The translations under genes were made by a program, and so were the position numbers. DNA of 64,000 bases from Sipunculus nudus. Its lineage: Eukaryota > Annelida > Sipuncula > Golfingiida > Sipunculidae. The DNA is taken from positions 47,454,401 through 47,518,400 of the forward strand of contig CM049317.1 in assembly GCA_026874595.1 (NCBI GenBank), written 5' to 3'. Below are positions 1 to 12,200 of this stretch, piece after piece; position 1 is the stretch's first letter, and the number at the start of each line of letters is the position of its first letter. The notes beneath the pieces were generated by a model. It searched no databases. It was not told where the DNA came from and saw only the letters and a program-made list of their open reading frames with translations.

Positions 1-1120
1 GACTAAAAACGTATCACTCAGGGGATGTGTTCCAGATTGTTGAGGCAGTCTGATATTTTTTGACAGGGCAGCTGATCTGCTCCAGACTTGTGGAACAGAG
101 AAAAGTTGCAATTGTGTCCATTAGATTAAATCATGAAGACCAATTTTGCTGCATTATAATAAGCCATGGCTTCTCTGATATTTCTATATTAATATATGAG
201 ATAACTGCCAGTACCCACAGTCAATGCAAAGCCATCTGACCATGGAGGCATGTTCTCAGAAAAAGCAACCCACCTTCAACCATCCACTCTTTCTGCCAAA
301 AAAAACTATTGGAGGCCTTGATTAAGCCAGTATACTTCAACACAGAATCAAGAAGTACAAGAGGGAGTAACTGTATGGGACATGCCTGTCAAACAGAAGA
401 AAGCCCAAACGGGGGTAGACAAGTCTTGTTACTAATGAACTCATGTTTTTCATATTCTTCATATATGTTACCAGCTGAAATATGTTTTGCTATTTCAATT
501 TGTTGTAGCCAGGATTGTCTTATTGTATACACTGTGCTGACACCAACAGTGCACACCTTATTATGGACACATGTCATACTTATTGTCTGGGCATGTATGC
601 TCATTAGCCCCTGGTCTGATGCACATGTAGTTACTGGAGTTGTATGAACTGAAGTGTGAACTTACAATATCATGAACTGATAATTAAAATATTAGCACAA
701 CATATATTGAGCACCTCATCCTTGTATATGTTCACTGCTAACAGGTGTACACATAAAAACAGGTAGGTATTGTAAACAGGTATATATTATATAGAATTCC
801 ATATTCTGATTGTTCTTCAGTGTATCTTAAATCCTTGTGGGAGAACTATGGAGAATGCGTTATTATTATTTATATCAGGGAGCATATGCTCTATATCATG
901 CAATAATATAATTGTTACACAGACATGTTGGGCTTGTATTTATATGCTTTTGTTAACTCTCTTGTAGATTTCAGAAACTACTGTTATACTTTTGAAAAAA
1001 AAAAACCCACACACTGGGTCATTACTTTAATTGAGAGAAAGAGATGGATATATATATATATATATATATTTAATACACATGTATGTGTAAATGTATATGA
1101 TGTTTAAATACCTCTGGTTT
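1..1120. other. AT-rich sequence, no gene seen
   Basis: I see no convincing exon here. The 112-codon plus-strand frame at 309-647 has no recognisable domain and is matched by an overlapping frame on the other strand. A short (TA)n tract lies near 1,048-1,070. This is flank beyond the FYCO1 3' end. Confidence 0.5.
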
Positions 1121-4100
1121 TTAGCTCAGCTGACTGAAAGTCATCTGAGCTATAGCGATCACTCTTTGTCCGTCGTCCGTCTGTCCGTCCGTTAACCAGG
1201 CACAAATCTTAACCGCTGGACCTAGAACCTTGTAACTTGGCATTCTGAGAGGTCCATGAAAAATCTCCTTGGAAACCAGAAAGTAGGTCTCTGTTACCCA
1301 TATCCTTCGAGCTATGGGGCCCCAAAGTACCCCCCAGAAAAGTAAAAAATTTCATACAAAAACATCAATATCTCATTAACTACATCACTGATGGTCATGA
1401 TTTTTTGCATACATATTGATCATGAGATGTTCCATCAGTTCCTGCAGACTGGTGGCGCTACCTGTATTTTTCGATTTTTTACGAATTTTTTTCTCTATTT
1501 TTGAGACCTTTAAAAATGTGAACATCTGTTAACAAGGCACAAATTGTAAAGACTGGACCTAGAATCTTCATTCTTGAGACATTGAGAGGTCAATGAAAAA
1601 ATGTCCATGGAAACCAGAAATTAGGTCTCTGTTACCCATATCCTTCGAGCTATGGGGCCCCGAAGTACCCCCCAGAATAGTCAAAAATTTCATACAAAAA
1701 CTTCAATATCTCATTAACTACATTACTGATGGTCATGATTTTTTGCATGGATATTGATCATGGAGTGTTTCATCAGTTCTGCAGACTGGTGGCGCCACCT
1801 GTATTTTTTCAATTTTTACGAATTTTTTTCTCTTTTTGAGACCTCTGAAGATGCAGTCATCTGTTAACAGGGCACAAATCATAACCGCTGGACCTAGAAC
1901 CTTGTAACTTGGCATTCTGAGAGGTCCATGAAAAATCTCCTTGGAAACCTGAAATTAGGTCTCTGTTACCCATAACCTCTGAGCTATGGGGCTCCGAAGT
2001 ACCTCCCAGAATAATGGAAAATTTGATACAAAAGTTCAAGTAACTGATCAACTATTGCATTGATCACCATGATTCTTTGCATTGATTTTGATCATGGGGT
2101 GTTTCATCAGTTTCTGCAGACTGGTGGTGCCACCTGTATTTTTTCGATTTTTACGTGTTTTTTTCTCTATTTTTGAGACCTTTAAAAATGTGAACATCTG
2201 TTAACAAGGCACAAATTGTAAAGACTGAACCTAGAATCTTCATTCTTGAGACATTGAGAGGTCAATGAAAAAATGTCCATGGAAACCAGAAATTAGGTCT
2301 CTGTTACCCATATCCTTCGAGCTATGGGGCCCCGAAGTACCCCCCAGAATAGTCAAAAATTTGATACAAAAACTTCAATATCTCATTAACTACATTACTG
2401 ATGGTCATGATTTTTTGCATGGATATTGATCATGGAGTGTTTCATCAGTTCTGCAGACTGGTGGCGCCACCTGTATTTTTTCAATTTTTACGAATTTTTT
2501 TCTCTATTTTTGAGACCTCTGAAGATGCAGTCATCTGTTAACAGGGCACAAATCGTAACCGCTGGACCTAGAACCTTGTAACTTGGCATTCTGAGAGGTC
2601 CATGAAAAATCTCCTTGGAAACCTGAAATTAGGTCTCTGTTACCCATAACCTCTGAGCTATGGGGCTCCGAAGTACCCCCCAGAATAATGGAAAATTTGA
2701 TACAAAAGTTCAAGTAACTGATCAACTATTGCATTGATCACCATGATTCTTTGCATTGATTTTGATCATGGGGTGTTTCATCAGTTTCTGCAGACTGGTG
2801 GTGCCACTTGTATTTTTTCAATTTTTACGTGTTTTTTTCTCTATTTTTGAGACCTTTAAAAATGTGAACATCTGTTAACAAGGCACAAATTGTAAAGACT
2901 GAACCTAGAATCTTCATTCTTGAGACATTGAGAGGTCAATGAAAAAATGTCCATGGAAACCAGAAATTAGGTCTCTGTTACCCATATCCTTCGAGCTATG
3001 GGGCCCCGAAGTACCCCCCAGAATAGTCAAAAATTTCATACAAAAACTTCAATATCTCATTAACTACATTACTGATGGTCATGATTTTTTGCATGGATAT
3101 TGATCATGGAGTGTTTCATCAGTTCTGCAGACTGGTGGCGCCACCTGTATTTTTTCAATTTTTACGAATTTTTTTCTCTATTTTTGAGACCTCTGAAGAT
3201 GCAGTCATCTGTTAACAGGGCACAAATCGTAACCGCTGGACCTAGAACCTTGTAACTTGGCATTCTGAGAGGTCCATAAAAATCTCCTTGGAAACCTGAA
3301 ATTAGGTCTCTGTTACCCATAACCTCTGAGCTATGGGGCTCCGAAGTACCCCCCAGAATAATGGAAAATTTGATACAAAAGTTCAAGTAACTGATCAACT
3401 ATTGCATTGATCACCATGATTCTTTGCATTGATTTTGATCATGGGGTGTTTCATCAGTTTCTGCAGACTGGTGGTGCCACCTGTATTTTTTCGATTTTTA
3501 CCTGTTTTTTTCTCTATTTTTGAGACCTTTAAAAATGTGAACATCTGTTAACAAGGCACAAATTGTAAAGACTGGACCTAGAATCGTCTCTCTTGACATG
3601 CAGGGAGGCCCATTAAAAATTTTCCTTGGAAACCTGAAACTAGGTCTCTGTTACCCATAACCTCTGAGCTATGGGGCTCAGAAGTACCCCCCAGAATAAT
3701 GGAAAATTTGATACAAAAGCTCAAATATCTGAACAACTATTGCATTGATCACCATGATTCTTTGTATGGATATTGATCATGGGATGTTTCATCAGTTTCT
3801 GCAGTCTGGTGGCGCCACCTGTATTTTTTTGATTTTTACGAATTATTTTCTCTATTTATGAGACCTTAAGATGGGGTCATCTGTTAACAGGGCACAAATC
3901 GTAACGCCTGGACCTAGAATCTTCTCTCTTGACATGCAGGGAGGCCCATTAAAAGTCTCCTTAGAAACTTAGAAAAAGGTCTCTGTTACCCATTTTCTTT
4001 GAGCTATGGGGCTCCAAAATACCCCCCAGAATGATGGAAAATAAAAGCTCAAGTATCTGAAAAACTATTGCAATGATCACCATAATTCTTTGCACGGATA

Positions 4101-4460
4101 TTGATCTTGGAATGTTTCATCAGTTTCTGCAGTCTGATGGCGCCACTTGTATTTTTTCGATTTTTACGAATTTTACAGGGCACAAATCGTAATGCCTAGA
4201 CCTAGAATCTTCTGTCTTGACATGCAGAGAAGCCGATAAAAAGTTTCCTTGGAAACCTCAAATTAGGTCTCTGATACCCATATTCTTCGAGCTATTGGGC
4301 TCAGAAGTACCCCCCAGAATAATGGAAAATTTGATACAAAAGCTCAAGTATCTGAACAACTAATGCATTGATCACCATGATTCTTAGCATTGATATTGAA
4401 CATGGGGTGTTTCATCAGTTTCTGCAGTCTGGTGGCGCCATCTGTATTTTTTTCAATTTT
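1121..4460 (+). repeat. Tandem array of about ten 336-bp units starting with a stem-loop
   Basis: The left edge is a stem-loop (AGCTCAG, 15-nt loop, CTGAGCT, at about 1,123-1,151) followed by a 'TCCGTCGTCCGTC' string. Units then recur with the word GGCACAAAT at about 1199, 1536, 1871, 2209, 2545, 2882, 3219, 3555, 3891 and 4179, a period of about 336 bp with a shorter last unit. Alternate units are more alike than neighbours: identical minus-strand frames sit at 1857-2051 and 2531-2725 with a third at 3162-3398, so there is a two-unit higher-order period of about 673 bp. The frames inside it are repeat by-products, not genes. The family resembles the stem-loop repeats common in bivalve genomes; that assignment is from memory of style. 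Confidence 0.85.
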
Positions 4461-4990
4461 TAGCTCAGCTGACTGAAAGTCATCTGAGCTATAGCGATCA
4501 CTCTTTGTCCGTCGTCCGTCCGTTAACCAGGCACAAATCGTAACCACTGGACTTAGAACCTTGGAACTTGGCATTCTGAGAGGTCCATGAAAAATCTCCT
4601 TGGAAACCAGAAATTAGGTTTCTGTTACCCATATCCTTTGAGCTATGGGGCCCCAAAGTACCCCCCAGAAAAGTAAAAAATTTCATACAAAAACTTCAAT
4701 ATCTCATTAACTACATCACTGATGGTCATGATTTTTTGCATACATATTGATCATGAGATGTTCTATCAGTTCCAGCAGACTGGTGGCACCACCTGTATTT
4801 TTTTATTTTTTACGAATTTTTTTCTCTATTTTTGAGACCTTTAAAAATACAGACACAATTTTGCCCTGTTGGTTAATCTGTTTGATGCTTCAGTTGAATA
4901 GGTATATACTACCATTCAGATCAAAAAATTTCCTTTTGCGAATCTCTTCCCAGTCAGCTGAGCGTCATGACCCATGGGTCACTTGTTGTT
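4461..4990 (+). repeat. Second, single-unit copy of the stem-loop repeat
   Basis: The stem-loop starting sequence recurs at 4,462-4,490, again followed by a TCCGTCGTCCGTCCG string and one 336-bp-type unit that decays after about 4,850. It abuts the array to its left in the same orientation, so the stem-loop marks the start of each element rather than of each internal unit. The word GACCCATGGGTCAC near 4,969 is shared with the repeat at 9.7 and 47.6 kb. Confidence 0.7.
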
Positions 4991-6786
4991 AGATATCATT
5001 AGTACTGGTATTTTCAATTACAGATTTTGTCACACACATTAGACTTGCACATACAGCATAACTTAGTTGCTGTATTAGTGAAAAAAACATGCCTTGTTTC
5101 TAATTTGCAGCTTGGTATGAATACTTGGTGAATATATTAAAGATAATGGCTGCAAAACATGCCTGTTAATTAACACACAGACAGAAATCGGAAAGAGGGG
5201 GGGGGGGGGGGATATTCAGTATCACATAGTTGACTTAAAGTTAGCTTGAAAAAATACAACAAAACATGCACATATAAATAATGTGTTTATTTTTTATTAC
5301 ACATCCTTGTATAAAAACCAACACCATAATATTACCTTTCATTGCTGAAGGTCTAAACATGCACACAGGTATACACAGAAATGATCAGTCTGCATATGTA
5401 CATAATATTTTGGGTTCTTTTTCAATTCTTCCCTTGACTGCTGCAACTGGTTACTGCTTGTGAATTTAGACTATTTAACAAGGAAACTTTTAATTAATGC
5501 AGATGACCAGTGAGCATTTTCATTTATATTTGTAAATAAGAAAATGCTATATTTGGTATCTGTCTCAAGGGTATCTTAAAAGATTTATGAATGATTACAT
5601 CAAGGTAGATCTATCTGAAATACAATGAATTGTGGCCTCCTTAAGGCTTCCTGTAACTATTGGGGATTTTCTGTTCCACTGGGCACCTGGCTTATGATAA
5701 AAAATACAGAATTTTATATACAAAACTTTTCTTATACAACACATTTAGTGAAAACATTTCAGCTGTAATATGTTTCATCCAAAATGTTCATTTTATTATC
5801 ATATATCAAGAATCTGCAACATATTTGATCTGTTACAAAAATGAAGGCTAAGAACAGTGCCTCGCTCTGTATATTATTAATAAAATTTCACAAGATTCAG
5901 AACAAGATTTTGTCATAATTTCAATTTAGCTCAATTACTGAATTGTAGGAAACCAGTAAAGTAATTCTTTATCATGAATGGTCCAAATCATGTAAAATCA
6001 ATGATGATAAAGACAAAATGAACTGTGTCTTGCTTCAATTTAAGTTATAAATAAGTGTAACAATACCAACTAAGTTGGGGAAAGTATTGATATGTAAATA
6101 ATAAAATCCAAAACCAATTCCAGGGACGGATTTAGGGGGCACAGAGGGTTTCTGCCCACCCTTTTTTACAAAACAAAATTTAGAAATAAAATAATACATG
6201 CTCAATACTGAAAAACAGCACTGAAAGTACCCCAGATTGTACCATAAGAACAATTTTTTAAAAAATTCTACACCAGGTGAAGGGGCTCCCCATGGGAGGG
6301 GCAGCCCGTTCCTTCACCACCCTTCTCTGCATCATGATATAAGCCCCCATATTGCGATATCCTCTATCGGCTCTTTATGATCTCATGTGTTACTTTGTAA
6401 CTACAGGACATTTCAGTGTATTGTTTGGTTAAACAGTAAAACACTTTAGCTGTCCATAAACTGACAGTATTATAAACCAGTGGCAGTGAACTGATGTTCC
6501 AATGACAACGGATTATTTGTCTCATCCAAATTCAGTGCAAGATAAAAGATGAAATTATTTTTGGTCGGCAGAATAGCTCCAGCAATCTTTGGGCCAAAAA
6601 GTTTTATATTGTCTCGTTTATATATCACAAAAAAAAACATGCTGACATGGGTACCGTAAGACTAATATAGTTACTGTATCACACCTACCACTGCAAGTTA
6701 ATCAGTCAGTTTGAAATATATTCCACTTAAATAAAAATTTACAAATAAAAAGAAAAAAAAGTTAACAAAGTACATTCTCCACAGAA

Positions 6787-6833
<47 letters not shown>

Positions 6834-8814
6834 GTGAAGGAGAGAAAGAGAGAGAGAATTTGTACATCAATGAGAAACGGCTACAATAATTTCATATGCA
6901 TGGACAACCAGGCCATTTTGCTATAAATCACAAAATGGTGAAGAATTCGCTAACAAGTGTAAACTTCAATAGATATATGATTAAACTGTTTAATGAATGA
7001 CACTGTCTTGACAAACATATCTATTTAAATGGGATAAACATATATGTTTAAAATACAGCCTCTTTGCAAAGCACATGAACCTGAAAGGGGCATTGCCACC
7101 GATGAGCCTACAAAGTCTACTGCTCCAAAGTTTGTGCAGCAATGATCAAAACGGCTTGATAGCACTGGTCATTATAAATCTAAGACCAAAAAAAAGGGTA
7201 TGGTTTTCAGGCACTTTTTTTAGAAATCAGTGTGGGCTGGCGATATTTTAATTTTTACCCTTTTTTTATGTTTCGATAAAAAAGTCATATGATCAGAGAA
7301 AAGCAGGACAATAATAATTTTTTTGCTAAACAGGTAAAAGCACTACATATAACAAAGGAAATCTTATCAACATTGTATTATATTATCTTTTTGAAAGTTG
7401 AAAATAAAAATATTTGATACGGGGATTAAAATTGACACATGCGGTGCCTGAGAACCATACCTTTTTTGCCTAACAGGTTAAACACTGATCATATAAGGGA
7501 ACATCACATTTACTCTCTAACATTCATCCTAAAGCATCTCGGGAATTCATCACAGTGACTTCACTTGTCCTAGAACAGACCTTAACCTACAGCAGCTGAC
7601 TAGGTTATAAACAGATGTAGCACCAACAGTGAAACAATACAATGTGCTTAGATTAAAACTGTGAGAAAACCAAGGTGATTCTTAGCTACAGGTTTTAGAG
7701 AGGTCTAGGGTGCCTTTCAATACATGCTGGATCTGTGCACGTTTTCCTCATGGGGAAAATCCAACTAGTGCATTATCATTATCCCTTTCCACATGTGTGG
7801 ATTATTTAAATACAAAACGGTTGAATTTTTTGGGGGGCCCTAATGCAGTATCCACATACAGTATATCAGTTGCCAGTATGTGCCATGTCTTTGGAAAAGA
7901 CCAAAGAGCTGACAGAACTTGTATTTAAAGGAATATAACCAGTCTTTGCTGGAATATGGGCTGGAGGTAATAACCATGGCAGAACCAGGCCACCATGCAT
8001 GTATCCCTGCCTTAAATGAGATGCAATATTAATCCACCTACAATCCCTCCAAAGTAAAAAGGTTTAAACTGAATATTGGAGTAAACATTACACTAAACAT
8101 TAAGAAATTGAATGATTATATGTGCATGTGTTTCCTGTATAAATTGGTTATCTGCACGCATGGGCCCACACATATGGAAAGGGGCTAACCACAAGCAGCA
8201 ACTGGGAGGTTTCCATTTGGATCCCACATGGACAAAAAAAAACCCACATGTACAAAAAGGCCCCCTGAGAGTGCCCCAAGCTTAACATTAGTATATCATT
8301 TATCTGTAAAAATGTGTTTGTTACTGGAATTGACAATGGCCTCAATTTCATTTTGAGCGATAAGGTGGTAGTCACAATTCCAAAGGATTTGATACTTCAG
8401 CCAATAAATAGAATATGCATGGCCTTAAACAACTTTGACATAAGAATGTTCATGCATGCCAGTCTGTCTTCTTTGCACCACTGATTACAACATGAATACT
8501 TTCTGTGGTTTTAGCAGGATTTTTTGTTGAGCTAAGTGACACCTTGAAAATTAAAACAAACATTAAATGCTGGGCAGAATCCCATAACACAACCGTGATG
8601 ATATGAAAACACTTCTGGGTGACTTCTGGCCAGCCGATAATTCTGCGAGGAAGCAGTGTAAAATTTAATACATTAATTTATTACTTAACATTACTTTTAA
8701 TCATTACATCAGACAAATATAATGTACTTTCATTATCCTGGCACTTGATGATATATTGCTAAGAAAAACCATGGTTATATGTTTCTCATCATGGAGAAGC
8801 TGAGTATTTTACAG
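4991..8814. other. AT-rich 3' flank with minor repeats
   Basis: No coding exon was recognised. Contents are a poly-G run near 5,198-5,210, a repeat fragment around 6,115-6,330 (starting 'GGACGGATTTAGGGGGC'), a (TA)n tract at 6,792-6,830, and scattered AT-rich sequence. Part of it could be 3' UTR of FYCO1 if the transcript runs past the poly(A)-signal cluster at 8.9-9.1 kb; nothing in the sequence decides this. Confidence 0.4.
6792..6830. repeat. (TA)n microsatellite
   Basis: Uninterrupted alternating TA for about 39 bp, followed by a GA-rich tract. Confidence 0.9.
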
Positions 8815-9165
8815 TAATACACTTAGTATTTATAATTACAGTAATTAACACATGTATTTATAATTACAGTAATAAATACATATTTGTATGATTACAATAA
8901 CCATTACATGTATTTTTTATTACAGTTATCATTTCATTTATTTATATTTACAGAAGTCATTACATGTATTTATGATAACTGTAATCAAAACATGTATTTA
9001 TTATTACAGTAATCATAACATGTTTATTATTAGAGTAATCCTCACATGTGTTTATAATTACATCAATCATTACTGTTTATTATTACAGTAATTATTACAT
9101 ATGTTTATTATCAGTTGTTATAACACATGTTTACCATTAGAGTAATCATTGCATGTATTTAATAT
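8815..9165 (-). repeat. Degenerate ~30-bp minisatellite directly after the FYCO1 stop, rich in AATAAA
   Basis: About eleven degenerate units built around plus-strand ACATGTATTTATAATTACAG lie immediately 3' of the FYCO1 stop codon at 9,172. Read on the transcribed minus strand, the array contains the poly(A) signal AATAAA six times (plus-strand TTTATT at about 8916, 8937, 8997, 9023, 9076 and 9104) and several ATTTA words. It is therefore probably in the 3' UTR and may supply the cleavage signals. The plus-strand frame across it is not a gene. Confidence 0.75.
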
Positions 9166-9171
9166 CTATCA

Positions 9172-9217
9172 TTATTGCAATATCTTCAGCTCATATGTCA
9201 GCTTCTTAGACATCATT
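9172..9217 (-). CDS. FYCO1: FYCO1 exon 22 (last coding exon, end of GOLD)
   Basis: After a T-rich acceptor ending TTTTCTAG, the exon completes a split Arg codon and encodes [15 protein letters not shown] then TAA. The SKK..Y.L pattern matches the last strand of the vertebrate FYCO1 GOLD domain (S-K-K-V-x-Y-H-L). Incoming phase 2 matches exon 21. The C-terminal tail is shorter than in vertebrates. Confidence 0.85.
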
Positions 9218-12200
9218 CTAGAAAAAAAATACATAGATTACATTACAAGATGGACACATCTTCAAAGAATAAATTTGTTGAGCTGAACATGATGGAATAA
9301 CAAATCAAAGTTGTTCCAGCAAGTCAGAACAGTAGCAATAAAATAAATAAAGTATCTGGGAATCTAATACTGGTAAATATATAGGGGAAACACACAGAAT
9401 TTTGAAGCATCGCAACACCCAAAAGTCATTTCATGGGTCCTTGAAACAGAAAATGAAACCAGTACTTATTAAATTAATTGATTGCTGTTACTTTAAACTT
9501 TATTTTTTATTAATACAATCCCTTCAGGATAATAGGATTACATATATGTTCATGCATCGGACTGCCACAGGTAAGGACAATCAGGCCAAATAAATCTAGG
9601 ATGCCAGCATGTCATGCCAATAATCTTTTAAAATTATTTTCTTGTAACATTTGTCTACAAACAATTTGTCCCAAATAACAAATAGCATTATATGAGAGCT
9701 TCTGTATGAGTTGAGAAATGAAGATCATGGACCCATGGGTCACTGTGCTCAGCTGAAGTTGACCTTGAAGGTAAAAATCTAAAATAATATCAAATGGAGA
9801 TAAAGTCTCAGAGTAAGAGGTATTATAGGCCATGGCTGGTTGATATGATTTGTTTGTATTGATGAGTAAGACATTTTTTTTTACCTGACCATGTGTTTCC
9901 TAATGTTGAACCTGAAGCTTGTGAGCAGTTTGTGAACATCAGATCTATATACTATTACCATGATCATTGTTGACAGTTCAGCAGTTTAAACATTTGTTCA
10001 ATAAGCTCTTTTTTTTATAATATATCATATATATATATTTTATTTTATAAAATGTATACAGTTGCAATATATCTATTAAAAGTTCATTCACAATTACTGA
10101 ATATTTAAAAATCGACAGGCAGACTGGTAGACAAACAAAGCTGATCACTTTATCTCCCATTCTGCTTAGGCAGGAAAATATTATGTGAAGTTTCAATTAT
10201 ATCTTTATTTTTTTTATTGTATCAATTTGTTTTAAAGTTTATAAATTGTATACATTTGCAATATTACACATATGAATATATAAGTTGCTTTCAAATTTCA
10301 GACCTTAATAGCTTAAATCCATATAAATACAGCATATGAAAGTTATTTCAACAGTGCATATAGGAAAAAAGTTCATTAATATATTTCTAATGATAATGGA
10401 GAGATGATAGAAGACAGAGCTAATCATGTTGTGTCCCATTCTCCTAAGACAAGAATATTTTTCAATTATATCTTAATATAAAATATTTCTTAAATATAAT
10501 TATATCTGAATATAAAAGTTAATTCATAATTCTAAATTGCATTATCATATATCTCAATCTTTTCAGATAACACCACATTATGCATACAAATGTATTTTTT
10601 TACCACAAAATATATCATTCAAATTTGCAAAACAATAAATATCTGGAAAAAAACTTGATTCAGAATTCACAATTTCAAAATCTGCTTTTATTTATCCATA
10701 ATTTGGCTCATATATTATCAATTTATGCATACTGATGGGTTTAATTATATTTTAGTTTGTTAAATTATTTAAAGAAAACTGATTTCCTTAAAAGTGCTAC
10801 ATAAGCTCAATGTGGCATGCATCTTCTGTATAATTCCTTGAATTACTATTTCAAGAAAAGTTTTGTATATTGGAGTGGAAACTGCATTACAATTAAGGAA
10901 ATACCAAAATCATTTAAGTAAACTTGAACAAAGGCCACCTATGAATAATTTCTATGCAATGTAACATAAGTTAAAACAACAGTTTTGCAGAAGAAGACTA
11001 TTGCAGCCCTAAGTTTGAAATAGGCTTACTCATGGCCACAAGAACAAATTCAGCTATCTCTGACTCTACCAAAAATCAATGAACCCAATTTATTCTTATA
11101 CAATTGAAAGAACCCTATCCTAGGATAATTCTTGTGAAAAATTAAACCATTGGACTTGACAGTTTCACCATAAAACATTTTTAAGCTGAAAGAAGCTAAA
11201 AGTACAAGGTTTTTGCCCGCAAAAAAATGGTTGAAATAGGTGGCACCACAAAAACCTCAATTTCAAAGATGAGTCATGTGACCAACATTAACACAAAAAT
11301 GTTTCTGAGATTGTTATGTTAGTATATATGCTTACTTGGCAAAATGACTAAGTCCTAATTCCTGTAACTCGACCAAATGCCATGAAATCAAAACCATTTA
11401 AAAAACTAAAGCTTTGTGATACATTAGAAGTTATGCAGTTCACAAAAAATTTATATTTTGACCTATTTGACCTTGATGCTGAAGGTCAAGGTCACCCATT
11501 TTTTCAATTAATCCAAAGATATTTGTTGAAACAATTTAAATTTCAAATTTCATTAAAAAATGTTGAGTTGTTAAAAAGTTATTGCATTCATAAGAAATAA
11601 CACAGACACCACCAACGATGACTATGACAACAGACAAATCATTATATATCTCCCCCATTTGAGAGGAGACATAATCAGAGAGCAAGCAAAGGAAAGACCC
11701 CTGCTGGCAAACAGATGGTGAAGTACAGACAGACACTGATAGTTTATAAAAATGATCAAACAAAGTAACTGAACACTGACCTCGACACTGTGTTATCAAA
11801 CAACAGTGTATAAAGACCAGGTTTCCTTGCTTGAAATTGACCTCTGACCTTTTCTTTGTGGGAACTACATTTGCATAGTGGGATAAGCTGCTCTGACTCT
11901 GAAGTGTCTGCATTCAGACCTCGATACAAGGCACAAAATGATATACCCTGTCAAAATGTAACAACAACAGTTAATGAAATATCTGTAAACAATTATTTTA
12001 GACATTAAAAAATGGCAAAATCACTAGTGGTGTGCCAATTAATTACTTATATTGACAATTGGTTGTTTTCTTTCATAATCAATTAAATTGGTTTCCTTTT
12101 TGTATAATCAATCACAAACGATTTTGTATATTATATATATGTGACATGCAATTAATTTATATTAACCAGAAAAAAATCTAATCCAGTGTAAAAAAATAAG

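Noticed and set aside
309-647. 112-codon plus-strand frame near the window start
   Set aside because: No domain, no splice context, and an overlapping frame on the other strand.
1857-3398. Three near-identical small proteins starting MISYLNF
   Set aside because: Same frame in successive 673-bp repeat dimers; repeat copies rather than a gene family.
7035-7110. Alternative last FYCO1 exon starting after CCCCTTTCAG near 7,085
   Set aside because: Phase fits but the peptide does not match the GOLD end; 9,172-9,217 gives the S-K-K..Y.L pattern and a stop.
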